This document shows positions 12,346-24,602 of a stretch of DNA of 64,000 nt, piece after piece. The position numbers and the translations under genes are program-made. Under the pieces are notes generated by a model. That model did no database searches. It saw only the letters and a program-made list of their open reading frames with translations, and was not told where the DNA came from. Source of the DNA: Excoecaria cochinchinensis (Eukaryota > Streptophyta > Magnoliopsida > Malpighiales > Euphorbiaceae); assembly GCA_947683425.1 (NCBI GenBank), contig CANTUQ010000070.1, forward strand, positions 5,287,501 through 5,351,500, in the 5' to 3' direction. The first letter of the stretch is position 1, and the number at the start of each line of letters is the position of its first letter.

Positions 12346-13610
12346 CGTTCCGTCGCTAAATCCAAACGAAAATTATTTTCGTCGAAAATTAGCAATGGAA
12401 GTTGATTTCAGTCGCTAAATTCTTTATAATATGAGGAAGGAAATTTCCCTCAACTTTTAGCAACGGGAAGAAATTTTCGCTGCTAATTTCCTTAAAAATA
12501 TGGGGAGGGAATTTTCACTATTTTTTTAGTAACAGGAAGAAATTTTCGTTGCTAATTTTCTTAAAAATATAGGGAGAGAATTTTCACCCTTTTTTTAACG
12601 ACAGAAAGAAATTTTCGTCGCTAATTCTCGATGAAATTTTATTTTCGTCGCAATATCCATAGCAATATTTTTACGCGCCATCTTTACCGACGGTTAGTTT
12701 TTTCCATCACTAAAATTTGGAGGGAATATTTCCCTCCTTTTTAACGAAAGAATTATTTTTCCGTTCCTAATTCCCCACAGACAATAAATTTAGTCAAAAA
12801 TTCCCGACTGAATTACAATCGAGAATTAGCGACGAAAACTTTTTCGTCGCTATTTCTTCAATTTCTTATAGTGTATTTTCATACCAAGCATGCCCAGCCT
12901 TATTCCAACCCATGCAAGCCTAAAACCAACTTGACCCCATCCCAACCCATCTCGATCCGGCCTGAACTCGGCCCATCTCAATCCTAACCCCGCCCAGCCC
13001 AAAGTAGGCCTAAATTTTATTTATGTAGGCATATGTAGAAAAAAATCTTCAAATTTCGATTAGATCCGACTTGAACCAAACCCATTTCGATTCGGCCCGA
13101 ACTCGGCCCATCCCAATTCAAACATGGTTCAGCCCGAATTCAGCCCATCCCAATCCAAAACTGGCTCAACCTGAAATAGGTCTGAATTTTTTTTATGTAA
13201 AATTGTGCAGAAAAAATAATCAAATTTCATTTCGGCCTGATCCAAATCTAACTCTGCCCAAACCCAATCCATTTCGGTTCAGCATGAACTTGACCAGTAC
13301 CAAATCTAATCCAGCCTAACCGGATATAGTCTTATATTTTATTTATGCAGTTTTGTGCAAAAAAAATCTTTAAATTTTGGCCCGATCCTGCACGAACCCG
13401 ATTCGGCTCGAACTCGACTAGGCCTCGAAGTAGACTTGAATTTTATTTATGCAAGCTTGTACATAAAAACCTTCAAATTTTGAACCATTCCGTCCCGAAC
13501 TCGATCCATCCCGAAACTCGGCCCATTCCGACCAGAATCGGGCCCAACCGAAATAGATATGAATTTTATTTATGCAGGATTGTGCAGAAAAATAATAATT
13601 TAGTCACATC

Positions 13611-13949
13611 TTCTATCTTTGGTATGTATTTTTAATTTGTCATGGAAAAAAAAAATATATATATATATATATATATGAACCCCTCAATTTAAAGGCAAAG
13701 TTAAAAATTTATATTTAGGATGGCGAAAAATAAATTTGAAGTATTTTTTGTATGAAATAATTTATTTTGAACTGAATATAAATATTTTTTAATAATCATA
13801 ATGAAATTATAAATAATCTTGAGATTAATACTAATTTTCTTAAAAAATATAAATTTTGTGGAAAAAAAATATAATATCAAAAATTTTAGAGAGGGCTAAT
13901 ATTAATTTTTTGAAAAAAATAAAAAGTTAATGCATAAAAATCTTAATTT
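13611..13949. other. AT-rich spacer
   Basis: It contains an (AT)n run at about 13655-13676. By the spacing seen at 31021-31386, a P450 3' end would be expected here if the duplication unit were whole. No exon is recognisable. Confidence 0.4.
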
Positions 13950-14034
13950 TAAAAATTTAGAAGGGCAATGGCCCCTCGGACCAACATGTAGGTTTGCTCC
14001 TGCCTCAGTCAATGCCAACGGCCGCAATCAGTGG

Positions 14035-15078
14035 TAGTGGTGAGCATGAACCGGTTAACCGGTCTATGAGCCCAAAAAAAAATCAGTCCATTAATATCGA
14101 TTTTTTAAAAATACTAACCATTAATCAGTCCATTACAATCAATTAACTAGTCCATCATTTTCGGTTTTTCGGATCGGTTAACCAATATTTTTCGGATAAC
14201 CACTATAATTATAAGATTCATTCATAAATAAAATTAAAATGTTCAAAATGCTTAAAAATTAAAATTTCTGCGCTATAATATAACATTATTGTTGTTAAAA
14301 TAAAAGTTTTTGGTGGACATAAGTAACTTTATTTTTAAAAATTAATGTTTAATAAGTAAATAAATTAATCGGTCCATGATCATTCTAATTAGATGGACGG
14401 TTATACTTACGAATCGCCATTTAAAAAAAAACCTTAAAAACTACAAAATAATTAAGATAATGAAAAAAAAGTGTAGCAAAAATACTTAAAAATGAAAAAT
14501 TATTAAAATAAATCAATCCAATATTAACAACTCTTTTTCTTTATTTTTTTTAACTTGACACACATTATTTTCACATATATTAAAAAATTAATTTTTTTAA
14601 ATTTATTGAAAATTTTAGTTAATATATTAATGTTATATAACTTTTTGAATATATTTTGATTTTCATTAATGGAAAATTGATAAATCAAGAAATAATAATA
14701 AATACTAAATATGGATTGAGTAATTAATAAATTAACTAAAATATTTTTTAAAAAAAAATTAAAATAAATTTGAAATATATTTTAAAGTAATGAATATTAA
14801 AGAAATATAAATAATTAAATATGCAAATAAAAAAATAAAAAATTGTAATAAAAAAAGAAAGAGTGAAATAAAGCTAATAAATTATAGGAGTGTTTACGTA
14901 TCGGTTATCGGTTCGATTAACCGATCCATGAGTCAAAAAAATAAATCAGTCTATTAATATCGGTTTTTTTAAAATATTAACTGTTAACCATTAAAATCTG
15001 TTCGATTAACCTATTTTTGAATTGATTTCGGTTCAATTTCTCGGTTAACCAAGTTCAACTGTTTTTTTTTCACCCCTA
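14035..15078. mobile_element. Non-autonomous hAT element (1044 bp, TSD ATCAGTGG)
   Basis: The ends are TAGTGGTGAGC (14035) and inverted CACCCCTA (15078), with GGTTAACC words just inside both. The 8-bp TSD ATCAGTGG lies at 14027-14034 and 15079-15086. The duplicate at 31477-31485 reads through without the insertion (ATCAGCGGCTTTA), which confirms the boundaries. The interior is AT-rich with CGGTTAACC repeats and has no transposase. Confidence 0.93.
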
Positions 15079-16789
15079 ATCAGTGGCTTTAATTATGATA
15101 ACTTTTTAAAGAGAAAATTGCATAAATATAATGAAAATACTATTCAAAACTTGGAAACCAACAAATTAATTGGAATCTCTTTTTATTTTATTTAGGCTTA
15201 ATACATATAAAAATATTTGAATTTGATTTTGTAATTTATTTAAATGCTTATTTTTATATTTAAACACTTAAATTTTAATATTATTTGTTAAATACTTATA
15301 CTTATCAATTTTGTAAATGATAAATACAAATTAACACTATTTTTAAAAAATTAGAGCACGTGACACTTGTAATGACCCGAATTATACTCTAGTAGTAACT
15401 TGGCATAATCAGGGTAATTGGATAAATTTAATTTGAGTTTGCTAAATTCAGACCTATATGTAATTAGAAATGTGGACCTAATTGAATAAAGGAAAATAGT
15501 TTGGTGGCTATAAAGTGATTGTGCATGATTAAGTTTAAGTGGAATTATTAACACTAATCAAGATGAGATTTAAACTAATTGGGATTAAGGAATTGGATGG
15601 TGGAATTCGGGTGTTATTAGCTGTCGTTGCCACCTCACCCTATTGCATACAATATAAGGCATTATAAGGAGAGAGAAATTCATTTTCTGCATGTGGATCA
15701 GTTCACTCTCTTCCCTTGTTCTTCTTCTTCCGTTTCCTCATTTCTTAGTGAAATCCATTTGAATTTCTGCTGAGTTGAGTCAAGTATTATTTGTGATATG
15801 CTATATTTCATCTAGTCAAGGTAAGTGTAGTATTTAGATTCTTCTTCTTCTTCTTCTTTCTTCTTCCTTTTCTTTTGATCTAGATTGGATAGTAACTCCT
15901 TTGTTCCAATTCTGGAAATTGGGACTATAATTGCAATTGTTGAACCTAGGAAATATAAAGAGAAGGAGAAAGTGGGAGAAATAAGTGCTAAGTGAGCTTA
16001 AGGAGCAAAGGATAGTGAGGTTTAAAAAAACACTATTTTTATGTGTTATTTTGATATAATATAACATTGAGATGCATGATTGAATTGTGCATTTTAAATG
16101 AATATAAAATGTATAATTATGTGATGTTATGAATTGAATTGAAATGATGAGCTGATGAGTTAGTTAATTGCCATAAGTTGTTGAATTAAGCATGTTGTCT
16201 TGTTTTTAGGTGGCTTGAGATATTGTTATGTAAATTGTGTAGTTTGGCTGCCTAATGTGAAATTGAACATTTCGAGATGTATGTGCACATTAGGGTTATG
16301 ATGTGTAAATTTGGAGTATGGGATATTCCAATTTTGCTGAATCCAAGCTTGAGTAGTTTGGTAGTGTAAAACTGGAATTGTAGGGTATGTTGACCTAATG
16401 AATGTGTTTATGTTATAACAAGAGTTGCATGACTCTAAATTGAATGAGGTTAATGGAATTAGGTTCATAAAGTATGTGCCTATAATTATTATAGGAATGG
16501 CCATGTTGATTTGAGGACCTTATAGTCTTCAAAAGTGTTTAAATGTAACTAAAACCTGTAGGAGGGCTTTTGGAGCAAAGGGTGTTCCATTGGCCATAAC
16601 TCCTCAAAGTTAAGACCAAAAATAATGAGAATTATGCCATTGTATTCTTAACTAGTAGATAAACATTTGGTTAAAAGGCCAAGATGGCAGAAAATGACGT
16701 TAGGATGGGTTTTGGAAATCCATTGTATGAGTATTTTAAAGCGCATGAGAAAGAGGTTGAAGAGTGGAGCTTTGAACATGAAGTTCAGG

Positions 16790-17000
16790 CTCTATCGCGA
16801 GCGCAACAAGGGTCGAGAGTGCGACAGAGTGTTTTGATGGGCAGTATTGCTAACTGGTGTATCGCTGGTGCGGGCATTGCCGCGAGCGCAATAGAAGCCA
16901 AAGTTTAGTTCTGTTGTGAGCACAACTTGTGCCATGAGCACGACAAAGGGTTGAGTTGAGTTCTGTCGCGAGCATGACATGTGTCGCGGGCGCGACAGAG
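16790..17000. repeat. Palindrome-rich cassette of LTR copy D
   Basis: A local GC-rich block with TCTATCGCGAGCGC, TGTCGCGAGCATGACA and TGTCGCGGGCGCGACA. These are repeated half-palindromes built on TCGCGA. It lies in the middle of the LTR, in a position comparable to the CACCACCTCAGGTGGTG cassettes of copies E and F. Confidence 0.6.
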
Positions 17001-17728
17001 CCTCAAGTTTGAAACGCTTTTTAAGTCTTCTATTTTGGGTGAATTATGCTATGGGCCTATGTATGATTATGCATGTGGAAATTATAAATGCATGGATTTA
17101 TGAGGATGTGTATGAATAATAAAACATGAGATAAAATGTTAAACCATTAATATGTGGATGACATCAATGATACTATAATGTCTCATGTGAATGTATGAAA
17201 GTTATATTCTATGAATAATGAACAACAATAATTGGATAAATAATTTAGACTGCAAGTCGATTAGTGGATAGATAGGCATGCCTATAAGGTCTAAGTGTTG
17301 CAGCCGAAGCGTCTGATTCCTTTCGGAATCTTTAATGCATATTGAATCCTTATTGGGTTCATTTATATATATTATATCTTATTGATTATTTCTGTACCTA
17401 CGGGTACTGATGCGAAAGTGCGTATCTTCGGATACAAAAGTGATTGTAGTACTCTCAAGTACCGATGTGATACCCGTTATTCGGGTCTATGAATTGCAGG
17501 CAAGGTAATAATAAAATGAGTTATTTAATAATGAGTAGAGTGAATGTGATGTGATATGAGAATGTGAATGTGATGCATTATGTGATTGCCACGCAATATT
17601 GTGATATATGTATATGATTTTTTTTTTGGTGGTACTAAATGTATACTGAGGTTTGCTTAATACTATGATTCTGAGGCATGTATATAATGAAACATGATTA
17701 ACAAGTATATATATTATATTGCTCAAAG

Positions 17729-17766
17729 AATTGTTGTGTGTGTGTGTGTGTGTGTGTGAGTGTGTG
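17729..17766. repeat. (TG)n microsatellite
   Basis: TG dinucleotide run within solo LTR D, near its 3' quarter. Confidence 0.95.
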
Positions 17767-18699
17767 TATTGTATATTGTTTCCCCACTAAGCGTTATCGC
17801 TTAGCACGGGTTTCTAATCCGTGTAGGTTCTAAAGCAAAGTGAGCTTGAAGGACGGTCCCGCATCTCATTGGTCAACACACTAGGAATCTTTGCTTAGTG
17901 TAGGTTTTATTGTTTTGCATTATGTTATGTAGTTAAGTATTTTGGCTTGTAAGGAGTTATAATGTAGCAACTGAACATAATATGTAATATAAGTGGACAA
18001 TATACATGGATGAGTATGAGTATGCACTTTGTAATTAATTCTACTGCTTGTAAAGGAAAGAAATTTGTTAGTTCAGGAAATTGCATGTGTTTATGCTTTG
18101 TGAGGTGTCTGTGTATTGTGTGTTGCATAACGACCGTTCTCGACTGCCTTAGCGAAGCTAAGAAGGTGGTCGGGAATGGGCGTTACAACACTCAACTGTA
18201 TTAACGTGGCATTTGAATCGTGAAACCGGTGGAAATTGTAAACGCAATGGGTTGGCTTTCTTGTTGATTTTGATAGATTTCTTATTGATTACGGTGTTTT
18301 ATGTAAATTTGACGGGTACAGATGTTCAACAGATCACTGTTAAAATTTAAATTTTTAAATGAATTATTTAGTCAAATTAAATTGTATATGTAGAAGAAAT
18401 ACAAACATACAGAAAAAGAAAAAAATAAAAAAAAATGAGGAATTCTGATTTTTATAAAACTCCTCACTTTTTAGGCAATGCTTCTTTTGACTATTACAGT
18501 CCATTTTTTCAATGGAAGTGGAAGAAAATATATTATGTAAATTTCATTTATTTAGACAATAATTTAACTAAGGAAAATTGAGCTAAATGAAAGAAAATCT
18601 TATTTTCCAAATAATTTCTCTAAAATTTATTAAGTGGTCAAAATTACATGTTCATACTTGACATTCACATGGCTTTATACTCTGATTCATAGCAAAAAT

Positions 18700-19255
18700 A
18701 TGTAAAGTCACTTCATAATTATTGGGAGAGGTTTAAAAGATTGTTTGCAAGCTGTCCCCAAAATGGGATTACCGAGCAGTCCCTTACCTAATATTTCTAT
18801 GAAAGAATGTTGAGTATGAAGAGGAAAATGATTGATGCAACAATTGGCGAAAATCTCAATAATAAAATCCCAACAGAAGCCCGTGAATTAATAAAGAACA
18901 TGGCTGCCACTCCCAATAGTTTGGGAGATATCAAAATCTTCCTAAAAGAGTGAATGAGGTAAATTCATATTCCATTGAAGATAAACTCAATACTTTAACA
19001 GCTCTTGTTCAAAATATGGTTGTAGGTAAATCTTCCCAAGTGCAAGCATGTGGAATTTGTGCATTTATTAGACATCCAATTGACATGTGCCCCACTTTAT
19101 AAGAGGATGTATAGGAACAGGTCAATGCAATTGCTGGATATTCTGGATAGCCCCCTAGGAAGTATGATTTGTACTCTAATACATACAACTTGGGGTGGCA
19201 TGATCATCTAAACTTTAGTTATGGAGCAAAGCAACCAATTCCAGCACAATAATTT
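18700..19255 (+). pseudogene. Athila gag remnant
   Basis: Conceptual reading across frameshifts gives the family-typical order: ENYWERFKRL-like sequence near 18718, RKMIDATIGENLNNKIP (about 18820), and a zinc-knuckle-like CGICAFIRHPIDMCP (about 19050). It ends with YNLGWHDHLNFSYG (about 19190). Stop codons and frame changes occur throughout. Gag binds and packages the element RNA in active relatives. The part that would join gag to protease is missing, and RT sequence begins within about 60 bp. Confidence 0.75.
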
Positions 19256-22115
19256 CAACATTGGAATTAAAGGCCATGGTCGGTCACTTGAAGTATGTGT
19301 ATTTTGGTGATGACAAGACATTTCAAATCATTATCTTAAATAGGCTGAGTTTGAAAGAAGAGAAGCTATTAATCCAAGCTTTGAAAGAGCATAAGGAAAT
19401 GGTAGGACGGACCATTGCTGACATCAAAGGATTAAGTCCATCTACATGCATGAATAAGATTCACTTTGAGGATAAAATCAAGCCCAGTAAGAAAGCTCAA
19501 AGGCATTAAAATCCACCCATGATGGAGGTGGTGAAGAAAGAGATCTAAAAGATACTGGATGCATGGGTAATTTATCCCATTTTGGATAGCAAGTGGATGA
19601 GTCTACTGCAAGTTGTACCAAAGAAGATGGATATCATAGCAGTAGAGAATGAAAATGGCGAATTGGTTTACACCCGACTTCAAAATTAGAGGAGGGTTTG
19701 CATAGATTATAGGAAGTTGAATGCTTTAACTAGAAAATAGCATTTTTTGCTTCCTTTATTGATCAAATACTGGAAAGACTGGCTCAAAAATCTTATTATT
19801 GTTGTGTTGATGGTTATACAGGTTTTTTCCAAATACCAGCTGCACCAGAAGATCAAAAGAAGACCACATTCACTTGCCTTTTTGGTACATTCGTGTATAG
19901 GAGGATGTCGTTTAGTCTTTGCAACGCTCTAGCCATTTTCCAAAGGTGCATGGTTAGTATATTTTCTGATTATGTAAACGAAATCATAGAGTTCTTTATG
20001 GATGATTTCATAGTCTATGGTAATTATTTCTATAAATGTTTAGCTAACCTTGTCAAAGTGTTGAAGAGATGTTTGGAGTCTAACTTGGTCTTAAATTATA
20101 AAAAATGTCACTTTATGGTTAATCAAGGGTTAATTTTTAGGACATATTGTGTCTTCAAAGGGAATTGAGGTAGATAAGGCAAAAATTGATGTTATTCAAT
20201 CTTTACCTTACCCTGTGAGTGGGCGAGTGCGTTCTTTTCTCGGACATGCAAGTTTTTATTGATGCTTCATAAAGGACTTTTTCAAGATCACTCAACCCTA
20301 TGCAAATTGCTTAAAAAAGAAGAGACATTTGAGTTCAATCAAGCATGTAAAGATGCATTTGACAAGCTGAAGGAGAGGCTGATTTATGCACCAATAATCT
20401 AGCCACCGAATTGGAATTTCCAATTTTAGACAAAGCTGCGATGCTAGCAACTACACTCTAAGGGTTGTTCTTGGATAATAGTTTGGAAAAAATTCACATG
20501 TGATTTACTATGCTTCAAGAATGTTGGATAGTGCCAATGCAACATTACACTACGAAAAAAGAACTTTTGGCAATTATTTTTTCTTTAGAAAAATTTCGTC
20601 CTTATTTATTGGGTCTAAAGTAATCGTTTTTTCTGACCATGCAGCGTTGCAGTATCTACTCAAGAAGAAGCAAACCAAACCATGTTTAATTCCTTGGATT
20701 CTTTTACTACAGGAGTTTGATATTTAAATTTGAGACAAGAAAGGGTCCGAAAACTTGGTTGCCGATCTCCTTAGTCAGCTACCGTTAAGTGTAGAAGCAC
20801 TGCCATTGAAAGATGAATTTCTCAATGAGCACTTATTTGGAATTAAAATATTTAGTCCTTGGTATGCTCACTTGGTTAATTATTTGGCTACATGTGTTGT
20901 TCCGGATGATTTGTCAAGATTTGACAAGGATAAATTGAGGAGAGATGCAAAGTATTATGCTTGGGATAACCGTATTTGATCAAATAATATGGCGATGTGT
21001 CCCAGGAAATGAAGTGCAATCCATACTGCAATTTTGCCATTCTAAAGCCTGTAGCGGTCACTTTGGTACAAAAGGGACATCTAGTAAAGTATTAGAATGT
21101 GGTTTGTTTTGACCTAATATATTTTGTAATGCTTATATTTTCTATAAGTCATGTGAAATTTATCAAAGGACAGGTAGTTTGGGACATAGAGATCAAATGC
21201 CACTTACATTCATACTCACCTATGAGATATTCTATGTATAGCACATTGATTTTATGGGTCCATTTCGCACTTCTTTTGGCAATTCTTACATTTTTACTTA
21301 TTATAGATTATGTTTCTAAATAGGTCAAAGCAAAGACTACAGGGACTGAAGATGCCAAAATTGCTGTGAATTTTATTAAAGCCAATATTTTTTGCAGGTT
21401 TGGTACACCCCGACTTCTCATCAGCGATATCAAGGCTCATTTTTATAACAAGATCATGGAAACTCTGTTGAAAAAGTTTGGTGTCACCCACCACTTATCC
21501 ACTGCCTACCACCCACAAACAAGTGGCCAAGCTAAAATTTTCAATAGAGAAGTCAAGTTCATCTTGGAGAAAACAATTAATCCCACTCGGAAGCACTGGA
21601 GCTCTAAATTGAATGATGTTTTTTGGCAATACAAGATAGCATATAAAACACCTATCGGTATGTCCCCATATCGACCGGTCTATGGGAAGCTAGAATTAGA
21701 GCACAAGGCTTTTTGGACAGTTAAACAATGCAACGTGGATTTGGATAAGTGGGTGAGCACAGAAATTGCAATTGCAAGAGCTAGATGAATTGTGAAATGA
21801 GGCTACGAAAGTTCAAAAATATATAAGGAAAAGATGAAGCAATTCAACATGATTTCTAGGAATGAATTTCAAATTGTACAGAAAGTTCTACTTTTCCATT
21901 CCCATTTGAAATTGTTTCCATGAAAATTGTGGTCCAGATGGATTAGACCTTTTGTGATTACTAACGTTTATGTTCATGGTGCAATGGAAATTAAGAGTTT
22001 AGAGAATGGAAAAATTTTTAAGGCCAATGGGCATCATTTAAAACCGTTCTATGAGGGATTCCAAGCTCAAGGAACTAAGAAATTGCAATTGGCAGTCCTT
22101 GGGAATGAGAATTGA
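19255..22115 (+). pseudogene. Athila pol remnant (RT, RNase H, integrase)
   Basis: In order: the N-terminal RT region (EHKEMVGRTIADIKGLSPS, 19380-19450); the RT core with EFFMDDFIVYG, the FMDD form of the catalytic box (about 19990-20025); RNase H (YYASRMLDSANATLHY and VIFSDHAALQYLL, 20500-20660); and the integrase core (FGTPRLLISD through HLSTAYHPQTSGQAKIFNRE, 21400-21560). These are reverse transcription and integration enzymes in active elements. Here the frame is broken by stops and indels between every block, so no functional polyprotein can be made. Protease is absent. An integrase C-terminal part continues to 22115. Confidence 0.9.
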
Positions 22116-22119
22116 AGCC

Positions 22120-23237
22120 TAGGAACGTCTGCCCAAAAACATTAAAGAGTGGCACTTTCAAGGGGCAATCCAGTACTTAGCCTTGCCCAAGTCTAAGCTG
22201 TTGCGGTTTAGACTTAAATTCTTGCATTTTTCTTAACTGCCTTCTTCTTCCTCCTTTGGCTGATTCAAAATTTTTTTAATTTGCAGGTTATTAGGCGGTA
22301 ACTGCAGGTTTTCTTTAGTAAAGGGCTGAGCTTTTTTTCTTAAAAAAAAAAAAGCCATTTTGGATTTGTAGTGAGAGCCAAATGGGGTTCTACTTAAAAC
22401 CTTTTAAAACATTTTTAGCCACCTATAAATTTACCTAAGCTAAAAAAAAAAGAAATATTCTCCAACCCCTCACCCACGCAGATCCTTAACCTCGCCGCCT
22501 TTGCCTTCTTCTTCCTCACCATGCCCGAGCTATCATGCCTCGCTTGAAAACTAAGGGACTGGCATGACTATAATAAGGAAGATCCACCGCAGTCAATGCC
22601 AACGCTGAAGCCGCACCACCAGTGCTGACATCGCACCACCAACGCACACTGCTAACAAAGCAGATAATAAGGAAGATCCACCGCAGTCAATGCCAACGCT
22701 GAAGCCGCACCACCAGTGCTGACATCGCACCACCAATGCACACTGCTAACAAAGCAGTTGTCGCATCAACCGACACCAAGTCACATAACCTCGACACTCG
22801 ATCTAGTAGCCGTAAATGCCGACATCCATAAAGCGAAAAGCACACCAAGCGAAGGAGATCTACAACCAGTGAGCGTCTCCAATCCATGAACCTCCATAAA
22901 TGGCAAACCCAGACTCCAACAGCAGTAAATGACAAAACTAAAGGCCAAATCACCCACCACCATCTCAGACTCCAAGAAAAAAGGCCCTGTCACATATAAA
23001 TCTAGGCAAGTAGAGACCGGCTTGAGAGATGAAAGCTTTAATGAAGAAAAAATTCCCATTCTACCCTCAAGTGCTAGAAGAGTTAGCTTCTGATGATCCA
23101 GAACCATCTAGACCTTAGAAAAGAGCCAAGATGAGCAAGGGTAAAAACCAATTTCTATCCTCTACACATGAGCTAGAAGGCAACTTAGCCTTTTTTTATG
23201 AACAGCATCAATAGAGGTACTTTTTGTTGATTGATGA
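22120..23237 (+). other. Athila spacer with 94-bp tandem duplication
   Basis: Non-coding spacer between integrase and the extra ORF. A unit of 94 bp beginning AATAAGGAAGATCCACCGC occurs at 22572 and again at 22666. It is rich in CACCACCA/CAACGC words. Minus-strand frames here have no resemblance to known proteins. Confidence 0.6.
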
Positions 23238-24110
23238 GTTTACTCTGTAAGCTTTGAATTTGCATGAGGAAGTTTTTGACCTAGTTGATAAAATTGGTTG
23301 GAGGAAATTTTTTATGGTTAATTACCTTATTTATAATGCCCTGATTAAAGAATTTTACAGCAAATTTTCATTCGATCATCATGGCTCTACTTTCAATTTG
23401 ACTAAGCCTTTGGCCATAACTTTTAGCATGTTAAATAAATTACAGTTTTTCTCTATTACTTCTTTTAATATTGATTTGGGTTTCATTAATGAGGAGTACT
23501 TTAAAACACATGAGTACCTCAATATGCTATGTGATTACCCTACTGAATTTGATTATTTAGAAGTTTTTAGGGAATTGATTGGTATACCTATTATTTTTTT
23601 TAGCCAGGCAAGTCAAAGACTAACTTGATTACTACTATTGCATTGAGAATCATTCACCATTTTCTTGCTTTTAGTTATTCTGCTAGGAATAACGACATTA
23701 CGGTCATTACCAAGGCAGAATTATTCTATTTATAGTGCATGTTAAATGGTAGGAAGTTCAACATAGGTTATTGGCTTGCGCTGAAATTTGAAAAATTTAC
23801 CCTTAGGCCTAAAAAGTTATTTTTAGGGTCTTTGATTACTTGTTTGACTGTAAATGTGAGTAAGGTTAATATTGGCACGACTAAAATGCATGTTGCATGT
23901 GGACTGCTGCTAATGGATTTGATTTTTCCATATAAATTGTGTTTATTATGCTATGGGAAAGGAGGCATTATTTCTTTTGTGAGTGCAGGTAGCCTAGCCT
24001 CTATCGATGAGCTTGTCTTCAAAAAGGTTGTGAAGAAGTCAGGTAGTACTTTCTCTTCCCACATTCATGTTGCCACTTCTTCGGGTGCTCCTTCAGAAAT
24101 TTTGGCATGA
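23238..24110 (+). pseudogene. Athila post-pol ORF (env-position, plant transposon protein type)
   Basis: Two adjoining open blocks (23254-23628 and 23739-24110), separated by a short stretch with stops (about 23629-23738), carry the pattern of the uncharacterised ORF after integrase in Athila elements. Landmarks are LIYNALIKEFYSKF (about 23325), ITFSMLNKLQFFSI (about 23420) and KAELFYL followed by a stop then CMLNGRKFNIGYWLALKFE (23715-23795). The ORF is sometimes called env-like from its position. Its role is unknown, and I see no convincing signal peptide or membrane segment here. The internal stop replaces what is normally Trp in KAELFFLWCML. Confidence 0.65.
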
Positions 24111-24602
24111 TTAGACAGACTTACAGCAGTGGATGCCATTTCCACCACCATACAGCAGTTACAAGCCAACTTGCTAGCTTATTTCTAGCATGTAAGGTTC
24201 ACACCACCTCACCCTCCTCAAAACTGACAGCACAGCACACCCTCCTGCACAAGGGTATTTTTCTAAACTTCATTTATTTATTTGTGTTGCCCTTCGCCCC
24301 ATGATTGATTTGTTGTGCGAGAAGAAAGTATGGAGAATGGGTTTGAGTTGGAAGTGTTGATTTTGTGTTGATTTTTGATGATTTCTCTTGCTGCTTTGTT
24401 GTTTTTTTTGTTGGTTATGCCGTCGATTTTTTTTAGAGACAACTCCTTGACCATTTAAATTTTGACTTGATGAGATGTTGGGTAGGGCTGAGTGGTTTCC
24501 ATAATTACTTACCCTTTTTCATAAAATTTATGGTGGCCTTAATTATCTCGTGAATTAGAAATGCCAAAGTTTAATTTCTAAGGTGAAACTTAATTTTGAC
24601 AT

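Larger units (their letters stand above)
9936..12873. mobile_element. CACTA-0: non-autonomous CACTA element (2938 bp, TSD TAT)
   Basis: The left end CACTACAAGAAAT (9936) pairs with the inverted right end ATTTCTTATAGTG (12873). The TSD is TAT (9933-9935 and 12874-12876), the 3-bp size expected for En/Spm. Subterminal arrays use CCGACGGAAA-like words on the left and TCGTCGCTAA-like words on the right. Near the right end lies a GC- and GA-rich block (about 11880-12305) followed by an (AT)n tract, a layout shared with CACTA-1 and CACTA-2. No TNP2-type transposase is visible, so mobility would need a helper. Confidence 0.92.
9540..13610. repeat. CCCGAACTCGGCCC-type tandem repeat, split by a CACTA element
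   Basis: Degenerate units pair a pyrimidine-rich part (CCCGAACTCGGCCCATCC and variants) with the block TTTTATTTATGCAGGCTTGT plus an A-run. The TTTTATTTATG block occurs at about 9684, 9832, 13015, 13188, 13337, 13441 and 13564, so the unit is 100-175 bp. The array is interrupted by the CACTA element at 9936-12873. Open frames rich in Pro, Asn and Ser here only reflect the repeat. Confidence 0.75.
15368..18187 (+). mobile_element. Solo LTR, family 2, copy D (2820 bp, TSD ACACT)
   Basis: It begins TGTAATGACCCGAA and ends GGGCGTTACA. The 5-bp repeat ACACT lies at 15363-15367 and 18188-18192. The empty site GACACTCAATTGTATTAAC is present in the duplicate at about 31755. Near the 3' end it has CCCACTAAGCGTTATCGCTTA then CACGGG...CCGTGTAGG, shared with the LTRs at 43028-45854 and 48742-51644. 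The TGTAAC/GTTACA ends and size suggest a Tekay/Del-type chromovirus; this is inferred, since no coding region remains. The open frame at 16684-16908 is inside the LTR and has no recognisable domain. Confidence 0.92.
13950..18560. repeat. Segmental duplication of the P450 3' flank, copy 1 (interrupted)
   Basis: 13950-14034, 15079-15367 and 18188-18560 align in order with 31390-32160, downstream of the P450. Shared stretches include GGCCCCTCG...CTGCCTCAGTCAAT, AGAGAAAATTGCATAAATAT, CAAACATACAGAAAAAG and TTTATAAAACTCCTCACTTT. Copy 1 carries two insertions, a hAT element and a solo LTR. Copy 2 shows the uninterrupted site for both. Confidence 0.85.

Noticed and set aside
11852..12395. Overlapping open frames on both strands (up to 128 codons)
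   Set aside because: GC/GA-rich block of CACTA-0. Frames are open on both strands from composition alone, and several read into (AT)n tracts.
16684..16908. Possible small gene MAENDVRMGFGNPLYEYFKA...
   Set aside because: It lies wholly inside a TSD-bounded solo LTR and has no recognised domain.
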